From Hymenolepis diminuta (Eukaryota > Platyhelminthes > Cestoda > Cyclophyllidea > Hymenolepididae): a stretch of DNA of 64,000 bases. The notes beneath the pieces are model-generated. The model searched no databases, was not told where the DNA came from, and saw nothing but the letters and a program-made list of their open reading frames with translations. The stretch spans positions 3,324,791 through 3,388,790 of the forward strand of contig CAADRB010000005.1 of assembly GCA_900708905.1 (NCBI GenBank), in the 5' to 3' direction. Numbering within the stretch: position 1 is the stretch's first letter; each line of letters opens with the position of its first letter. Below, in pieces: positions 27,701-42,700 of this stretch. Made by a program: the position numbers and the translations under genes.

Positions 27701-30700
27701 TGTTATCAGAGCTATTAGACCATCCTCATACGCAACAGAGTAAAATAGCCCTATGATGAGTGGATTAATGAGTTGCCGTGCTGAAAACGTGATGTCTAGA
27801 CACAACGAGGTCTAAAAAATGCAAAATGCAAATAAGGGCAAAAAAAGAAGATCAAGAAATTATTTCAATAATTCCACACTTTCCGATGACCAGTCTAAAC
27901 GCCAAAGATTTGCTCACTTATCTATGTATTACTCATTTTTTCGTGAGGACCAAAATTTTCATACATAGCAATACTTAAGACAAATTTAACATTTACTCAT
28001 AAAATGGCCGTGTAAGTGGCCAATTTATAGCGCAAGTTAATGAAGTGAAGTCCAGTGAGCTCTGCTACGTTCAAAAGTCATCTGCTAGCCTCATCTACCT
28101 GCCTATGGCTGTAACAGAGATATGAATGAATCAAATTGGCATGACCAACCATTCAAGTAAATAACAATCATCGAATATAATGGATATTAAGTGAATGGTT
28201 CCCCTTTTTGGGAAAGTGAATAACTCAGTGCTTTCAGAATCCAAATAAAGTAAGACTCCTGATATACTGATCCATTTCTGACCTCAGTTTCATACCTTGC
28301 TGGGGGTGATGTGGCAGATTTTATCATTACACAATTTTTATTATTTCAATGTTAATCAAAGGTTAAAACTTGCCAAATTTATTTAATTTGCATTGCCATA
28401 AGTAGCCACGGTGATCATTAGAGCAGCTGCATTGCTTTGAAAAGAGGTGACTCAGTAAAGAGAAGTCTAAGGTGAAAAGTTTACCCTTCTATTATGAGCT
28501 ATCAAAAAACACCAGCCGCTATATTTACATAGAGGTTAAAGCTGTTACTGGGAAACGGAGATGAGAAAACTAAAACAGAGCTAGATGCTCAAGGTGATTA
28601 GCAGTACGCGCAATAAGAGACACTGAAAAAGGACGACAGTAAAATGCTCGGAAGGGTCGCGATTGTGAGATGAGGAAAGTGAGTTAGCTCAAAAAATCCT
28701 CAACAATCACTCTCTCTAGCTCTACCTTATCCATTACGGAAATTCCTTAGCCGAGGTACAATCTTGAACTTGGATAAAACGGTATAATAAATTCATGAGG
28801 GGAAAACCAACAATCGACTTACGTGTTTCACACGAATAGTAACACCAGAACTGTTATTATTGTTGTTAATACACGTCGTATTATCTCCGTTCTGAGAAAT
28901 AGGAGACGCAAGTCCAGAAACACGAGGGGTTGACGACGCCTGTATAAGAAACAGAAAAGAAGAGGAGATGAGAATGTTTATTCAACAGAGTAGAAAACAA
29001 GGAAGACAGCGAGCATATTTGGGGATGGATATATAGTGAACTCAACTGATAGTTACGGAACCGAAGAACGTCAGTTTAACGAAACAGAAAAATTATAATG
29101 CATACAGAAAGATAGAGAGGTAGATGAACGTATTCGTGTGGATTTGTGACGTGTACTGAACCCAAACTGCTACTGGTGGAAGTAACCTTGGCCTTATGCA
29201 GCAGAAGTGCATCAATGACCCCACAGAGCCCCTGCTGCTGGCTAGCCTATCTGACCAATGAAGGAGGCGTTAGGGCCCAATCAAACCAATCGTAAAAAAA
29301 CGGACGCAGCGGGGTCGTTGCATAATTTATGACCTCATTGCAATTTACCCCTTCCCTCCTGCACGGAAGAATAGTAAACTGCCTTTTTCAGCGGCGGTCA
29401 GTGACGTATAAAAGAAATAAAAAACAGATCGAGTCTGCCGATTTTATATTCACATGTTTAAAGTCCCTTTATATAAAGACAAACAAGTTTGAGAAACTAT
29501 GTGCTGATAAGATATTACGGTTACTGAATGCAAAAATTAACTAATAAACCCAAGCTTAAGCTATCCAAGACATTTCTGAGGTGGCTGAAGCATACTGGAA
29601 ACAACGAAGACAAGTGGTGAAACTATGCATCTAATGTATGCACGTTTGCGAAGTGTGTGCACAAATGAATGCTAACAAGGGAATATGGGAAAGATTGGAG
29701 GATTCCGTGTCAGTTAACAGATAGTCTGGTGTTTTTTTGAAATAGCTTTCGAGTCAGTTTACGGCCGAATTTCTTTAGGGATTAGTTAGAACCTGATAAC
29801 TCTAAGCCGTCAAGGAATTGGAAGTAGGATAAACTATCAATCTCGCTAGCTCAATGCCCAATAAGGAACCACTTGCCAGGAAGTAGACAAACATGAACGT
29901 ACATTGGACCAATGAGAAAATAGGACCAATGCGATAAGCTCATCCTTAACCTCATGCAGCTGGAGACGGAAGTAGTCATTTTAGCATAACGGAAAATTTC
30001 TCTCTTTCTTGTACCCAATGTATTTCTTACCATTATAGACCCTTTTTTACTTTCTATCTTGCTTTATTCGTTTGATGGTCTACAAAAATCCTTATTTAGA
30101 CCACAGGACAACCATAGTTTTTCCCTCAAGAGACCAAACTTTGGGTCAAGATTGTTAATGTTTTAAAAACATACAACTTATAGGCTTTATGGCAAAGTAA
30201 ATAATTTATTTGGCTCTCTTTCCTTTAATTAATCTGTTTAAACATATATGACCACCCACATGCCAATAGTATAGTTACCACCTAACTGGAATTAAGAACG
30301 AAGCAGACTGAAATTGAAATTTCAATCGAAAGCAGAGGGCCAAAACAAGTAGCTGGACTAAGTTTAGGGAAAAAATGAACGCAGGAAGACAATTCTAGTG
30401 AACAAAGAACCCCTTTTTTGAATAATCTTTAAAATTATTTAAACCACCGATAGATACGATTCAATGCGCATGAATACACGAAACGTAGAGCCAAAATACC
30501 AAGTCACGTCATTCACAATCCTTGTCCAGTTTCATAATAAACGAAAATTCGTCGAAAAATGGAATTTTCTACATTTCCTACTTTGAAATATCTGACAATC
30601 TTCATTTGACTTTGGCAACAAACAAAGCAGCTTCGCAAATTGTGCTATAACAATAATATAGGGTCTCTCAGGGATTAGTAATTGCCAAAGGTATTATGTT

Positions 30701-33700
30701 AAACAATATACCAGTAACCAGAAAATCGGAAGGATAAGATTACACAAGCTGAGTTCGTCGAATCCAATCGTACAATTGATCTCAAAATCAAGGTGATATA
30801 CCAGATTCTTTGAAAATAACCGAGCAATCTAGGCTATGTCCATAAACTATGGCATGCTACATGCAGTATTTCATACCACAGAGTCATAAACTGCATGACA
30901 AACGGCACAACAGATCTAAACAAGATAAAGATTGCAAATCTTCAGCCATAAAGAAATAAGCTACACCGATCCTATAGCTGAGAAAGACACCAGACCGGAA
31001 CAGTAGACTAAGCCATTTTGCTTGATAAGCATCGAAGACTTTTCTATTCACAAAATTTGTTAAGTTCCTTAGTGAAATTGTCTTCCTTTCGTGATTATGG
31101 AACTCAAGAACTAAACCAACTGATAGATCAAACTGTGTTAAAACAAAGGCAAAATGAAACAAGTCGCCATTGAATATCAAAGGAAATCTTCACATTTCGG
31201 GAATGAAATCTTCTAATTTCACTCTTCGTTTCACTTAGAAAATGGAACATTAATACTATAATTGTTCAAATCGCACCTTAGATACAAACTTCAATCGATT
31301 TTTTTCGGTGAAACGAATTTACTTTTCTAAATAGATTTTCAGTTCCTTCATAAACTATTTGCATTTAAACGATGTCAGTTTATCATAACAAAACTAGATT
31401 TGGCCCAAGTTTGCACTTGAGAGCAAATACAATTTCGTTGGTAAAAAGCAATAATAATAGCCTTTCAACATCAAGTTGCGTTCCTGACAAATTGAACAGC
31501 ACAATAATAAATCAATCAGCACACAAAATACAAACAACTTTTTAATTCTCAGGAGTAAATGGACTTAATATCCAGAAAGTCCTGTGCACGGGGTCGATTT
31601 AGCCCTAGAACTAATTTAAAAGTTAACAAAATAGTTTAGAGATCCCATATAGACGATATATATATATATATATACCACCCCGAAGGCATTTTCGTGTGAT
31701 GCTGGCGTTCGAGTAATCACCACAGTTCATGGTTGGACTCTAAGCTTCGTTTTCAATTTAACGAGAAATAATGCTTACCTATAGGCCATGTATGGAAAAT
31801 CACAACTCATATATACTGCAAGAAAATTAATCGTATGATTGCGCTCCAGCAGAATCAGACACCAAGAAGAACTAAAGTGAAAGCTTAAACAAAGTCATGA
31901 CCAAGACACCAGGGAAATCGTTGGTATGGCCGGACTGTCATGACTAAAACATCTCCGTCTCCAATAATGCAAATCCCCACTTCAGGGAAATTCGAGCGGA
32001 AACAGTGATGCGTTTTGTGGAGCTGCCAACTGCGTGCGAATGTTAGCGGAAAATAAGGCAATGTTCGTGTACTACCGTCGGAATTATTGTTCCTCAAGCG
32101 CAAAGGTCAACAAGGACTTACAGTGCCCAATTTCTAAGTTTTATATAAACAAAGGTTGAAACGCCACAGACCAGAATATCACCCTCAACATTCAAATAGA
32201 GTTAAGTGCGGGCCTTTTCAAAAGATCATTCGAAAGAGCAGCAGTATATGTTCCTCAGGCTGAAGAGAGAAGTAATTATTCCAAATCTCATGGATCAAAT
32301 CTCCATACCCTTGCCCTAAACCATTTTCCTTCTGTTGAAGCTGTGTATTGGATTATCCTAGTAATGTAATGTGTGTTACCGTTATCCATATATACATATA
32401 AAACCACTATTTCATTTAATGATACATACTACTAATATATCAATGCGGTAGATAAGTAGTATATCCAGACAAATTTTGAAAAGTAAACCAAAACTCACAT
32501 CTGGCCTATTACAACTATCATGGAAATCCAAATGAAGAGGTAACTGTCCAGGTCTATTTCTCGATACGGGGGCGGGAGAGTTCGATTTGCGTCTCTGAGG
32601 TGTCAAAGTGGCTCCAAGGAAGGCTGATGCAGTGGTGGTTGTGGTACCTTCTGAGATGGGGTTAGGTTCCCGTGCACCTCCCACTGAGGTTTTGCCATGT
32701 TCTAGGGTCTGTGCAGAGACCCACTTGCGATTGCAACAAGTATAACCGAAGGCCGCTAATGAGACATTGAGATAACGAGGTGGTGGACCTGAAATAAGGA
32801 CAAGAACACACAAACTTAGCCAATGAGATGCAATGAGGACGCACATATTAACATCATCAGCACATTTTACTAGGTGTTTCTCCTGCCTTTAACGATTGGG
32901 CTTCATTAGACATTTCTAGAAATAACGATTTAATTATTCTTTTAAGTCTAAGTCAACAAGATGACCATGTATGCTGAGCGACATCAGAATATTATAATCT
33001 GTGAAAATTCTTTCGAATAAAATGACAGGTACTAGTGGTAGAGATGAAACAAAATACAAAAGCATATTTTAGGCAAGTAAATCAAACGAGATGGACCTAA
33101 AACAGGACAGACACACTCAGACAGAAGATGCAAGAGTCGGAAACGACATATTTCGCGTCTATTACGTGATGCGTGGCTGTTATCCAGAACAGGTAAAATT
33201 TTGAAACGAAATTTCTTTTAACTTTTTATGAACATTTTCATTTAGACTTGTCATTCTTTGCAACACAGGTAAGAGAAAAATATGGAATGAATCCTTCAAC
33301 GGAAGTTCATCTAATGTTACCTGAAATTTAGTACTTTTCTTAACACTTTTAAAGACCATTGAGGTATACATTTTCCACCAGAGGAAATGCAGCCAGAGCT
33401 TCACATTCCTGTAGACCAATATTAACCAGTACCAGCCATTTCTATTAACAGATGTAGAACGATTGGCACAAATCTCGTAACCTCTGGTTTGGTAAATGTG
33501 TACCCTGACCACTATGTCACTGATCTACCAGAAGCACAATTATTTGATCGTTTAGAAGTAAGAATTCAGCGCAATATTAAACTGAAGCTAGCGCCTAGTA
33601 AAAATCTACTGAATTTTCTTTTGGAAAAGTTAAGAAGTCCGTCAAGCTCAAGTTCAAAAAGCATTAAAAAAAATAGTGTACTCGGAAACTTCCAGATGTT

Positions 33701-36700
33701 GCTAATTAAATAGATTAGTTCAAAAGAGAGAGCATAATAAAACAAAAAAAATCGCTCTGAACTATCATGGAAATGGCAACAAATTACATTACTCTAATGA
33801 GTAAAACATCTAAACAACTTCCAAAGAGGCTTGCAAGACCGTTTAACAAATTCGAATAATGATGAAATCAATTTCATCACTAGAATAAATAAAACATATT
33901 GCCCATTGTCTACATACGGGTGGTCATTAAATCCTATGGCATAAATTTCACAACGGAGTATAATTTAGCACCTCCTGAGAATCATCACTACTTTACTTTC
34001 TAGAGTTTATAAGAGCAGGAATGAGTCAAAAAGAGTTTTCCAAGCAGTCTGTGTTAATTGAAAGGAAAATATATGCCACAATGGTCGACGTGCTCGCCTT
34101 TGAAGTCAGAGGCCATGGGTTAAATATGCGCTATTGTACAGTCAGTAAGGAGAATGATCATCCGTACTGAATAAATCTGTCTATTAAAGACGATGGAGGA
34201 ATTAGGGGTTCTCACCAGGAAGACTCCTTGATGATACTCTACTCAAGATGATTGTTGGAAAACACTTATCTAAATGGACTTGGGAGCGATAAATGTGTCG
34301 AATTAAGGGATTTTCCTATAATGTGGGTTGAAAGAGGGGAAAATATATATAACAATTGGGCTGTCCGCTTATCTCTTGCGATGATAAGAGCATCATTCAA
34401 CCATTCCTGAAGCTATAAAAGTAATAAATATTCCTCCATAGAACTGAATTTACTAAAAGCGCTATAAATGGAGGTCTCTTTATCCCAATTGTCCATATGT
34501 TCAGATTACAATCCTCAGTTCGGTTGTAGCTTAGGCAAGTGACTGCGAACTGCAATGCTGCTGGTTTTCAATAGCTAAGGATTGGAATCATCTGCATTTC
34601 CTTAGTTTCACATTTTTCAACCCAATTCAAATTCTCCTTATTACAGAAAAAGCGTGCCCCGAGTCGACTAAGTTTAAATGATTGGATGGTGGTGCCATGG
34701 CACTCCTATCATAAGAGCATATACTAGCGAAAAATGTTCTTTCTGTGGCCAGGACAGGAGGATAAAATTAAAATAATTGTTGGAACTAATGAAGCAAAGA
34801 ATGGAAATTCAATTCACAGGGAGATGATTGCTGTTAAAGAATCATTACTGGTCTCATCTACCTGCTATTGGATTTAACAAAATACAAATAAAGTGGGGCG
34901 GCAAGGAATTAAACCAATCGCTATGAATATCATAATCTCACTCATGAACCTGAGTCAATTCATGGAATTTTAACAATAGAACAATATAAAGTAAACTATA
35001 CTTCGTGTGAGAATATGAACAACTCAATGCTCCATAACTCAAACGAAACAGAACTCCCGATGTACTACCTTCATCACTTGCTTCTTTTTGACCCCCGCCC
35101 CCGTTCTCATACCTTATGGAGCTCGTTTGTTGTGTCCCTTATTCAGATAATATAGAGATTTAAAATTACAAAAGCATTTTTGCACTGCACTAGAGAAAAC
35201 CAATATTAATAATAAAAATAATATACTAACAGTTTATTCTTAAATCCGACTATAAATCCTAATAAGGTTTGAAACGAGAAAATTGAGGACGGTTTTACAA
35301 GGGACATGCAAGTTTAAGCGGAACACTAGATGCTGAATAGCTGTGAAGTCGTCTAAGACTTGTGATCTCCAATAAATGAAGTCAAGAGAAAACATAAGCT
35401 ATCAAGCTTCTATAACTGAATCGAATTTCGCATTTCCTGTAACTGATAATTAATGGGTTCTGAGGAGCTAAGTGACAACAAGAATTGAGCCTATATCAGT
35501 ATACATCACCACTTCTACACATGCTATGGGTAGCCTTTGCTCTCATTCAATTGAGACCAATTCCAATCAATCTTGTCCCCATAAAGCATGCCGTTTTACT
35601 TTCATCAACAATCGTTCAACTTGTATAGAGAGAAGAGTTATAATGAAGCGCGGGAAAACTAGGCCTTAATCTGCCATCCTAATGATGGGCAGTACATATG
35701 GAAGACTACAATCATTTTCTAATCTATCTAGGGTTGTTTATCACGTTGAAAAATTGAAGAAAATTAACTGTCAAATTGAGAGTGGAAAGAGAGATAAGAC
35801 GAGGTGGAGAGAGGGCTGAATTCATTTCAATGCCACTTTAATCTATTAGCGATAAACAAGTTGTGGAGAAAGCAATGATAAAATTAGACAAAAACAAAAG
35901 TTCAAAGATAGATTAAATTGATAGGAAATGGAAATAAAAGAAATGACGACGTCTTTTAATATATGACGTTTAGGAGAATAAAGAAAGTGTTTATAGTAAG
36001 GATTTCACTTGTCGCCAGTATATTCTACTAGTTTAGTGTGAAGCCGATTTCTTGAAGAGAAATGTTACATTTGAGAATATTCCAATTAAGAACATAGAAT
36101 AATAGCATCGATCCACTTTTAAAAATTGCAGAAAAAAATTACTTCGAGAAAAAAAACTTTCATTTATTCATACATTTGCAGATAGGATTTGAACATGTAC
36201 CATAACATTATGATACGTTTGCTAATGTGGAAATAGCCAGGAAGACACAGATCAGAATTCTCCTGCCATAAAGCAGAAAGTGTCAATGTCTTCAAATAAC
36301 ATGGGTTAATGATTCATTCAACTAACATAGGAAGATGACAAATTATGTCAACATAGGCTATTCAGGAAAGCGTGCACATGCAAGTCTGACATTTGTTCCA
36401 AACCTTGTATATGCCAACAAATACGTAGAGACATTACTGAGATTATTTCGATCATCCACTGTTTATTTCATTAGAAAGGTAGAAAAGGGAAAATCGAAAC
36501 CAATCTGGAATATTCATGATTATAAATGACAGAAAAATTGAACAAAATTCTTGATCTTAAATAAATTAACACTTACCAGGGCGTAATTGAGATAAATCAA
36601 AAACTCTCACTTTTGAAACGTTGTTCAAAGCGTATTATTGATAACTATTCTTTGAGTCGTTCATCAAATGGTCTCAAATACAAAAACTTTCACTTGTTAA

Positions 36701-39700
36701 CTTCTTATTTCCCTTCGTTACCCCCTACTCATAGACTAATCCTTCAACGGCAAATATTTTAAGCTCACTAGCTATGAGACAGGAGTTTTCTTTGACCACT
36801 TTAACATTTTGCAGTGAAGTAGATCAAAGTTATAAAGGAGATAGACTAGAAATTTTACTCTAATACTAAATTATTAATTCCTAAGCCATAGCGTTACCAT
36901 TAGTACGAATTTAGAACAAATATTGATATTTAACAAAAGTGCTGCACTACAGAAGGAACGTGTGGAATTATTTTAATGTGCAGTTCTTCCGCCAATATCG
37001 AATGGAATCAGATTAAGCAGATTTTTCTCCCGGCAAAAAGCGTGAGCCAATGTACACCAAAAACCATAATTGGTTGGACTTAATATGTGTAAATTGGGAG
37101 ACCTCGTGATCATCATGTCCCATTTTTACAACGAACAAACTCATTTTTTTACACGACAATTTGGTCTTTCTACTGATGATTTCCTGCACTTCAATACCTG
37201 ATACCTGACAGAAGCAAATGGGGGAATTAAAGCCACCTAATACACCTATTAGAGTAATTGGCAATGTCCCTAAATTCCATTAACGCAAGCAATTTGTCAA
37301 CAAAGTAGAGCGTTTCCATGTTTATTACCCTATAAACATTTTTTGCTTGCCTATAGTAACTTATGTCATCTCTGCTGTTAGGTCACATGTACTAAAAGAA
37401 TGTACTAGTTACCAATCTATCCATCCAGGTGATATCTGTTATTACTGTGACAATAAAATAATTACTCCAATTTCTTATATTGGGTTTATCATTAGTCAAC
37501 TCACATTCCATCATCAAATAAGATTATTCATTTCAATGACTGAATGCGTATGCATGGAAGGGTCTCGAACCCTGATCTTCGACATAGCGGCAACAAATAC
37601 GGAACACTGGACGTTGAATGTCCATAGGAGAATGAAATTTCATTCAAGGAATAAAAATTTATAGATTCTTGATCATTGAGATGACATTTACATAATAAAA
37701 TAAGTAACTCAAATTACATTTCGCCAATTTTTGCCTTCTATCTTTATAGTTTGAATCACGGCAAACCGTACTTCTATTTTACTGTCTTTTCAAGTTTTTT
37801 TGAAGTAAATTATTCCTAGAATGTAAGACGATTCATCAAATGGATGGTGATTACCCTAAAATCGATTCATGTTAAATTATCAGCAAGACTTTTTATAGAA
37901 GTAAAATGATGTAAATACATACATACACCAGATGCAATCAGAAACTTCATATCATAATCCATCCCATAAAATGTAGCAATTAATTATGAAGATAAGGAAA
38001 ACGCATTATAATACAGATAAAAATACAAAATACTGTCAAGGAAAAGCCACAAATTACAAATGAAAGTTAGAAAAAACAACTGCTCAAAAGAAATATGGAA
38101 AAAAACAACGCCTCCAATTACTTTTTTTCTGCAAAAATTGAAATGGGAGTAAAACTATAAAGTGCGGAACGAATATAACTTTATTCATAACGGACTTATC
38201 AAGTATTTAATTTCAAGAGAATATACGGAGAAAAAAGAGAGATGGATTTGCCTAAGATTCTGTTTACCCCTATTTGAAAGCTACAACGAGCGTTTCTCAT
38301 AGACTGGAGAAGAAAAGGTCACTCAAAATGGATTACGGACAAATCAGAAAGAAAATAAATCAAGCTGATAAAGAATTGTGGCACCCGGGCTCTGAGTGCT
38401 AGACCACACGATTAACTTTCTTTAGAGTACGGCGACTTGAGTGAGATTGCTTTTCCTCGTCGTTAAGTGCATCTCGTTATTTTAACTGAGAAAAGATGTG
38501 TTCTCGCAAGGTCTCTTGTAGGTAGTCCCCAATAATTTACAATCATAATTACAACTCATTCTATAAACAAGAGCACCACATTGAAATTACTCCCACAATA
38601 ACTAACATGCAATATAAAAAGCACTGATATGTAAAAATAACGTATGAAAAGCCTTCCCCCACCAAATATCAAAACAAGTAAATTCGAGGCAAAAAGGGAG
38701 AAAAACAAAGCCCTATTTTTTGAGTTCCAGTTAGCACAAAACAGTAAAGCGTGAGGATGGATAGCGATTGTACTCCGAATGAAAGGATTAAAATAATCGA
38801 TATAAGGAAGGGAGGGACATAAAGGAAAAAAGATTAGTGAGTATTCAAACGTTGTGCAAGACTGTTTATTTCTGTTTTAAAGATTTCATCATAAAATACA
38901 ATTCCCGAGTTTCGCATTCAGACAGCCGATAGGACGGTAAGCAGCCATTGATACATTCTGAACTGCTAATGCGATAACGCTGTGGTTAAATTTGCTTAGA
39001 TCAAGTAGGAAGAAAGTATTCGACTCAGGAAACAGAATAACGTAGAGATTATTCAGAGTCAAAAGAAAGTAATCGTGTTTTTGGGGTATTAGCAGTACAG
39101 AGTGGCTGCAAACATAAATGCCAATTCATGCAAATCCCTAGTGTTCAACGGGGTATGTGGTCTAACGGGTAACGAGGAAAAAAAATATATCACAGAAGTA
39201 AGCCAAGAAGTTCAGTACAGGCGTCCAAAGGGGCAGACAAGTCGTTGTATAAGAAATTAAGTCGCATTCCATTCGGCAATTAGTATAAGGATTTAATAGT
39301 TAGTAAATAAATTACCTTAACTTTCTTTTAATGAAAAAAATATTTTAACTTCAAGTTTATTCTGTTTTTCAAAACATGCCCAAGGTGGAGATATAATTTA
39401 AAGATATGAAGTTGAAAAACCGATTCAACATAACAGACAAATAAATTTGTCGTCAAAAGCATCGTAATAGTTGCAAAAAGTACCAATCTTATTGCATTAT
39501 TAATTAATTTAAAAATGAACACATATACAGTTGCTCAAATCAGGGGTCCTATATCGTAATCTTTCCCACAAACTGTAACATAAATAGAGAAAGCATGACA
39601 ATAAGCGAAAATGATACCTAGGAAACGGTGGCAGCAGAATTCATGTTTCTCATCAAGAGACCGGGCCCCTTAGTTCTACTCCTCTCCTCAAGATGAGTTA

Positions 39701-42700
39701 GAAAGCAATTTCGTATGTGGATTGAGAGAGTTAAATACATACTTGTGACGGTAAATGAAAACTTATAATCAAAATAGAGGCAGCGTTAAGAATGACTTGC
39801 TGCAACAGAAAACTGAAATCTTGTTTCGAGGAATGATGCATAAGCCAAAAACTTTAAACCCTTACGAACAATAAAACCTGGAGGATTTAACTACCTACAA
39901 GGAGGAAAGAAATGAATCAGCCCGAAGAGCAAGTCGGAGGAATAATCGGAAATGGTGGATGGCAAGAAATGGAATACACAATTATGTAAACTTTTTATTA
40001 TATGCCAAAAACATCTTTTAATAAATAGTAAGTACTATAAGTTATTTCAAAGGCAAGAATATCACTAAATATGGTGGAAATTTACATCAGAGCAGACGAA
40101 AACAACTGATTTGGACTAAATCATTTAATGCTGTCAATAATTAGATGAAGATAAATACCACTGTATACCCCTTAGCCATTTTTCGTCCGTTACTAACGTT
40201 GAACACAGACAAACTATACATACATATTTGTAAAACTAGGAGAGGGGGTAACAGACAAGCAAAAATAAAAAATATTAATTAAGATCCAAATTGTCAATGA
40301 CATTCATAAATGAGCGCTCACGGTGAAAAATAGGCAAAAGATGGACTTAAATTGTATCAAAATAATAACCAATAACCATTAAGATAGCAGAATTCTGAAC
40401 GATCATTAACACAACACAAAGTAACCCAACATTTTCATTTCGCAAATCAAACAAAACTCAAATAGGGTAGATCTTAAACATAACTGACAACGATTTGAAA
40501 TGTCAATTTGTTTTCGATTTCTGATTATTCATAAGACTTAGAAATTATAGAACGAATGAAAAAACTTATACCACTGATTTTTGAAGAACAGCATGCCACT
40601 CCCTAATTACAAGCGATTCACGTAACTTGGAATTTATACATGCCAGAACCGTTATCAATAACAATAAACAGTCTTAAAAATGTTTAGAAGCATAGGCATC
40701 TAAGAATATATCAAACAGAATGCACTTGGACCGGATTATTTCTAGGCCGACATGAAATTAGATCGCAACTTCCGCGAGCCAGTAAAAGTAAAATATTACC
40801 GTTTATCTGAACAGGTGGTGCAGATTCAATGTATACATTATGCAAATCAGGTATTCAATAAATAACAAATATCTAGGAGAAAAAAGTTGGCATAAAGCCT
40901 CACAGACGGATACACTTTCGCTCATAGTAATTCATAAACATGTTCGGGTAGAAATGTCCTTAAATAATAGTAGGAGGAACAGTATACCCCAAAGTCCGTT
41001 GAAGAGAAGTTAAAGAAAAAGAATTGACAATTATCCAACATAACATTTTCAAATTCATTTCGGTTTATTTATCTTTTACCAAGATGCACACTTTAATGGA
41101 CTTGAGCAATATCAGAAAGGGTTAGCTGAGTGCGTACGCATTGATGGGTTTCGAATTCACGCCAACTGGTGAGAAAAACACAGTTTCTAATGACTGTCCT
41201 CATTTCCAAATACAGCATAGGAAGTAAAAAAAGCGAATACTCAAGAATGTAAATGAACCATCTAAGGGTCTTTAAAGCAGAGTTATGTACATTTGGAATG
41301 TAATGACCAAACTGCGCAGTGAGAAATGAAGATTTTAAAGGTCAAAATGGCAAAAACGACAGTGTAAATGAAGCATTTGAAGAAATATTCTCTCTCTAAA
41401 TGCTATTCCATATCCCTGATCTCTGGAATAAAAAGAAACAAGAGAATGAAGGACTAATGAGAAGAATAGATTTATATAGCAAGACACATGTCCCAAATGA
41501 AAAAAAAAGAATAATTTATATGTAAATTTAAGAGGATCACATGGATGTAACACAAGCCAGGTCAACAAGTCCTCGGAAATCATGAGAGGAGAACGACCAG
41601 AGAAATCGTATTTTTGAGAAAGGCTAAATCCAGTGATCTATAAAAGTCTAGTCAGAGATAATGGGATCAGAAGGAACAACACTAGTTAATGCTGGTCAGA
41701 CGAACGGCGAAATGAGAGCGTGTAAACACACTGTAGCATCTAGAAATTTAAATCTATGACGAAGTATTTGGAATTACACTCCATAAGCAACTGAAATGGA
41801 ATAGAAGCCAGGGTTGAATAACAGCATGTTTGATTTGTACTTTCCATCTATTGCTGAACTACCACAACTGTGCGAAGAAGAATGGTACACGGTCTAATAA
41901 GAGTGACGTAAAGACAGAAAAAATACCGAAGATTGTATGTATAACATGTTCCAAAGATTTTATAATTGGCACGTATGGGGGGCCGCCAAGATGAATCAGA
42001 ACTGTGCAAGACTTCTAAAATACTCGTGTTCCATCGCTCTCCCTTTATTTGTGCTCAGAGACGTGTATTCCTATACATTTGTATTGGGTAACTTTTCTCT
42101 AATAAACTCCTGTTCTACCTAATCCACCTAAAATAACCTCTATGTTCCGTTGGCACATTTCATCTGTAAAGACAGAGATCACGAGATCAATGACCATCGG
42201 TGTACATCCAATGACGTGGATGGCCAACCACATCAATAAATTTAAGTCAAGAAGAGAGATGGTAAAATGCGAGTTTCTCACAAAAGCGGCTAATGGGGTT
42301 TGGTTTTTTTCCCCAATTTATTAAAACAGCAAGTAACAAAATTAACCAAGCTCACTACATTTACTCTACCTTTTCACTTAATTTCATGTTAATATCCATG
42401 TCCAACTGAGGAACAGATATAAAAACAGGTTAATACACTTCGCCTAATTCACCCGAATGCATAAAAGCCTAACTGGCATATTTTTATCGAGACAATAAAA
42501 AGAGGATGTGAAGCGAATAAGACAGGAACAAGGCATTGCAATGAACATGAGTAGCAATTTTATGTGCATACGTACAATTTTTATGAATTTTCATCTAGGC
42601 AATCGAATGAATAGAGTGAGAAAGGAACCTGGGAGAAAGCAGAATTTATATGTTATCTATATTAGGGGTAATGAATAACTATTTTGATTTAGCTCTAATT

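Larger units (their letters stand above)
22668..28822. other. DLGAP intron 6 (6.2 kb)
   Basis: AT-rich intron with many small chance ORFs. It holds one copy of repeat F (24660-24860). I see no additional exon that pairs in phase with exons 6 and 7. Confidence 0.5.
28940..32498. other. DLGAP intron 5 (3.6 kb)
   Basis: No supportable exon. Contains repeat F copy 2 (29870-30080) and a 19-bp AT dinucleotide run (31656-31674). Confidence 0.5.

Noticed and set aside
37540..37610. Functional tRNA gene on the minus strand
   Set aside because: The T-arm hairpin and B box are good, but no matching acceptor stem, D-arm or clean anticodon loop could be drawn.
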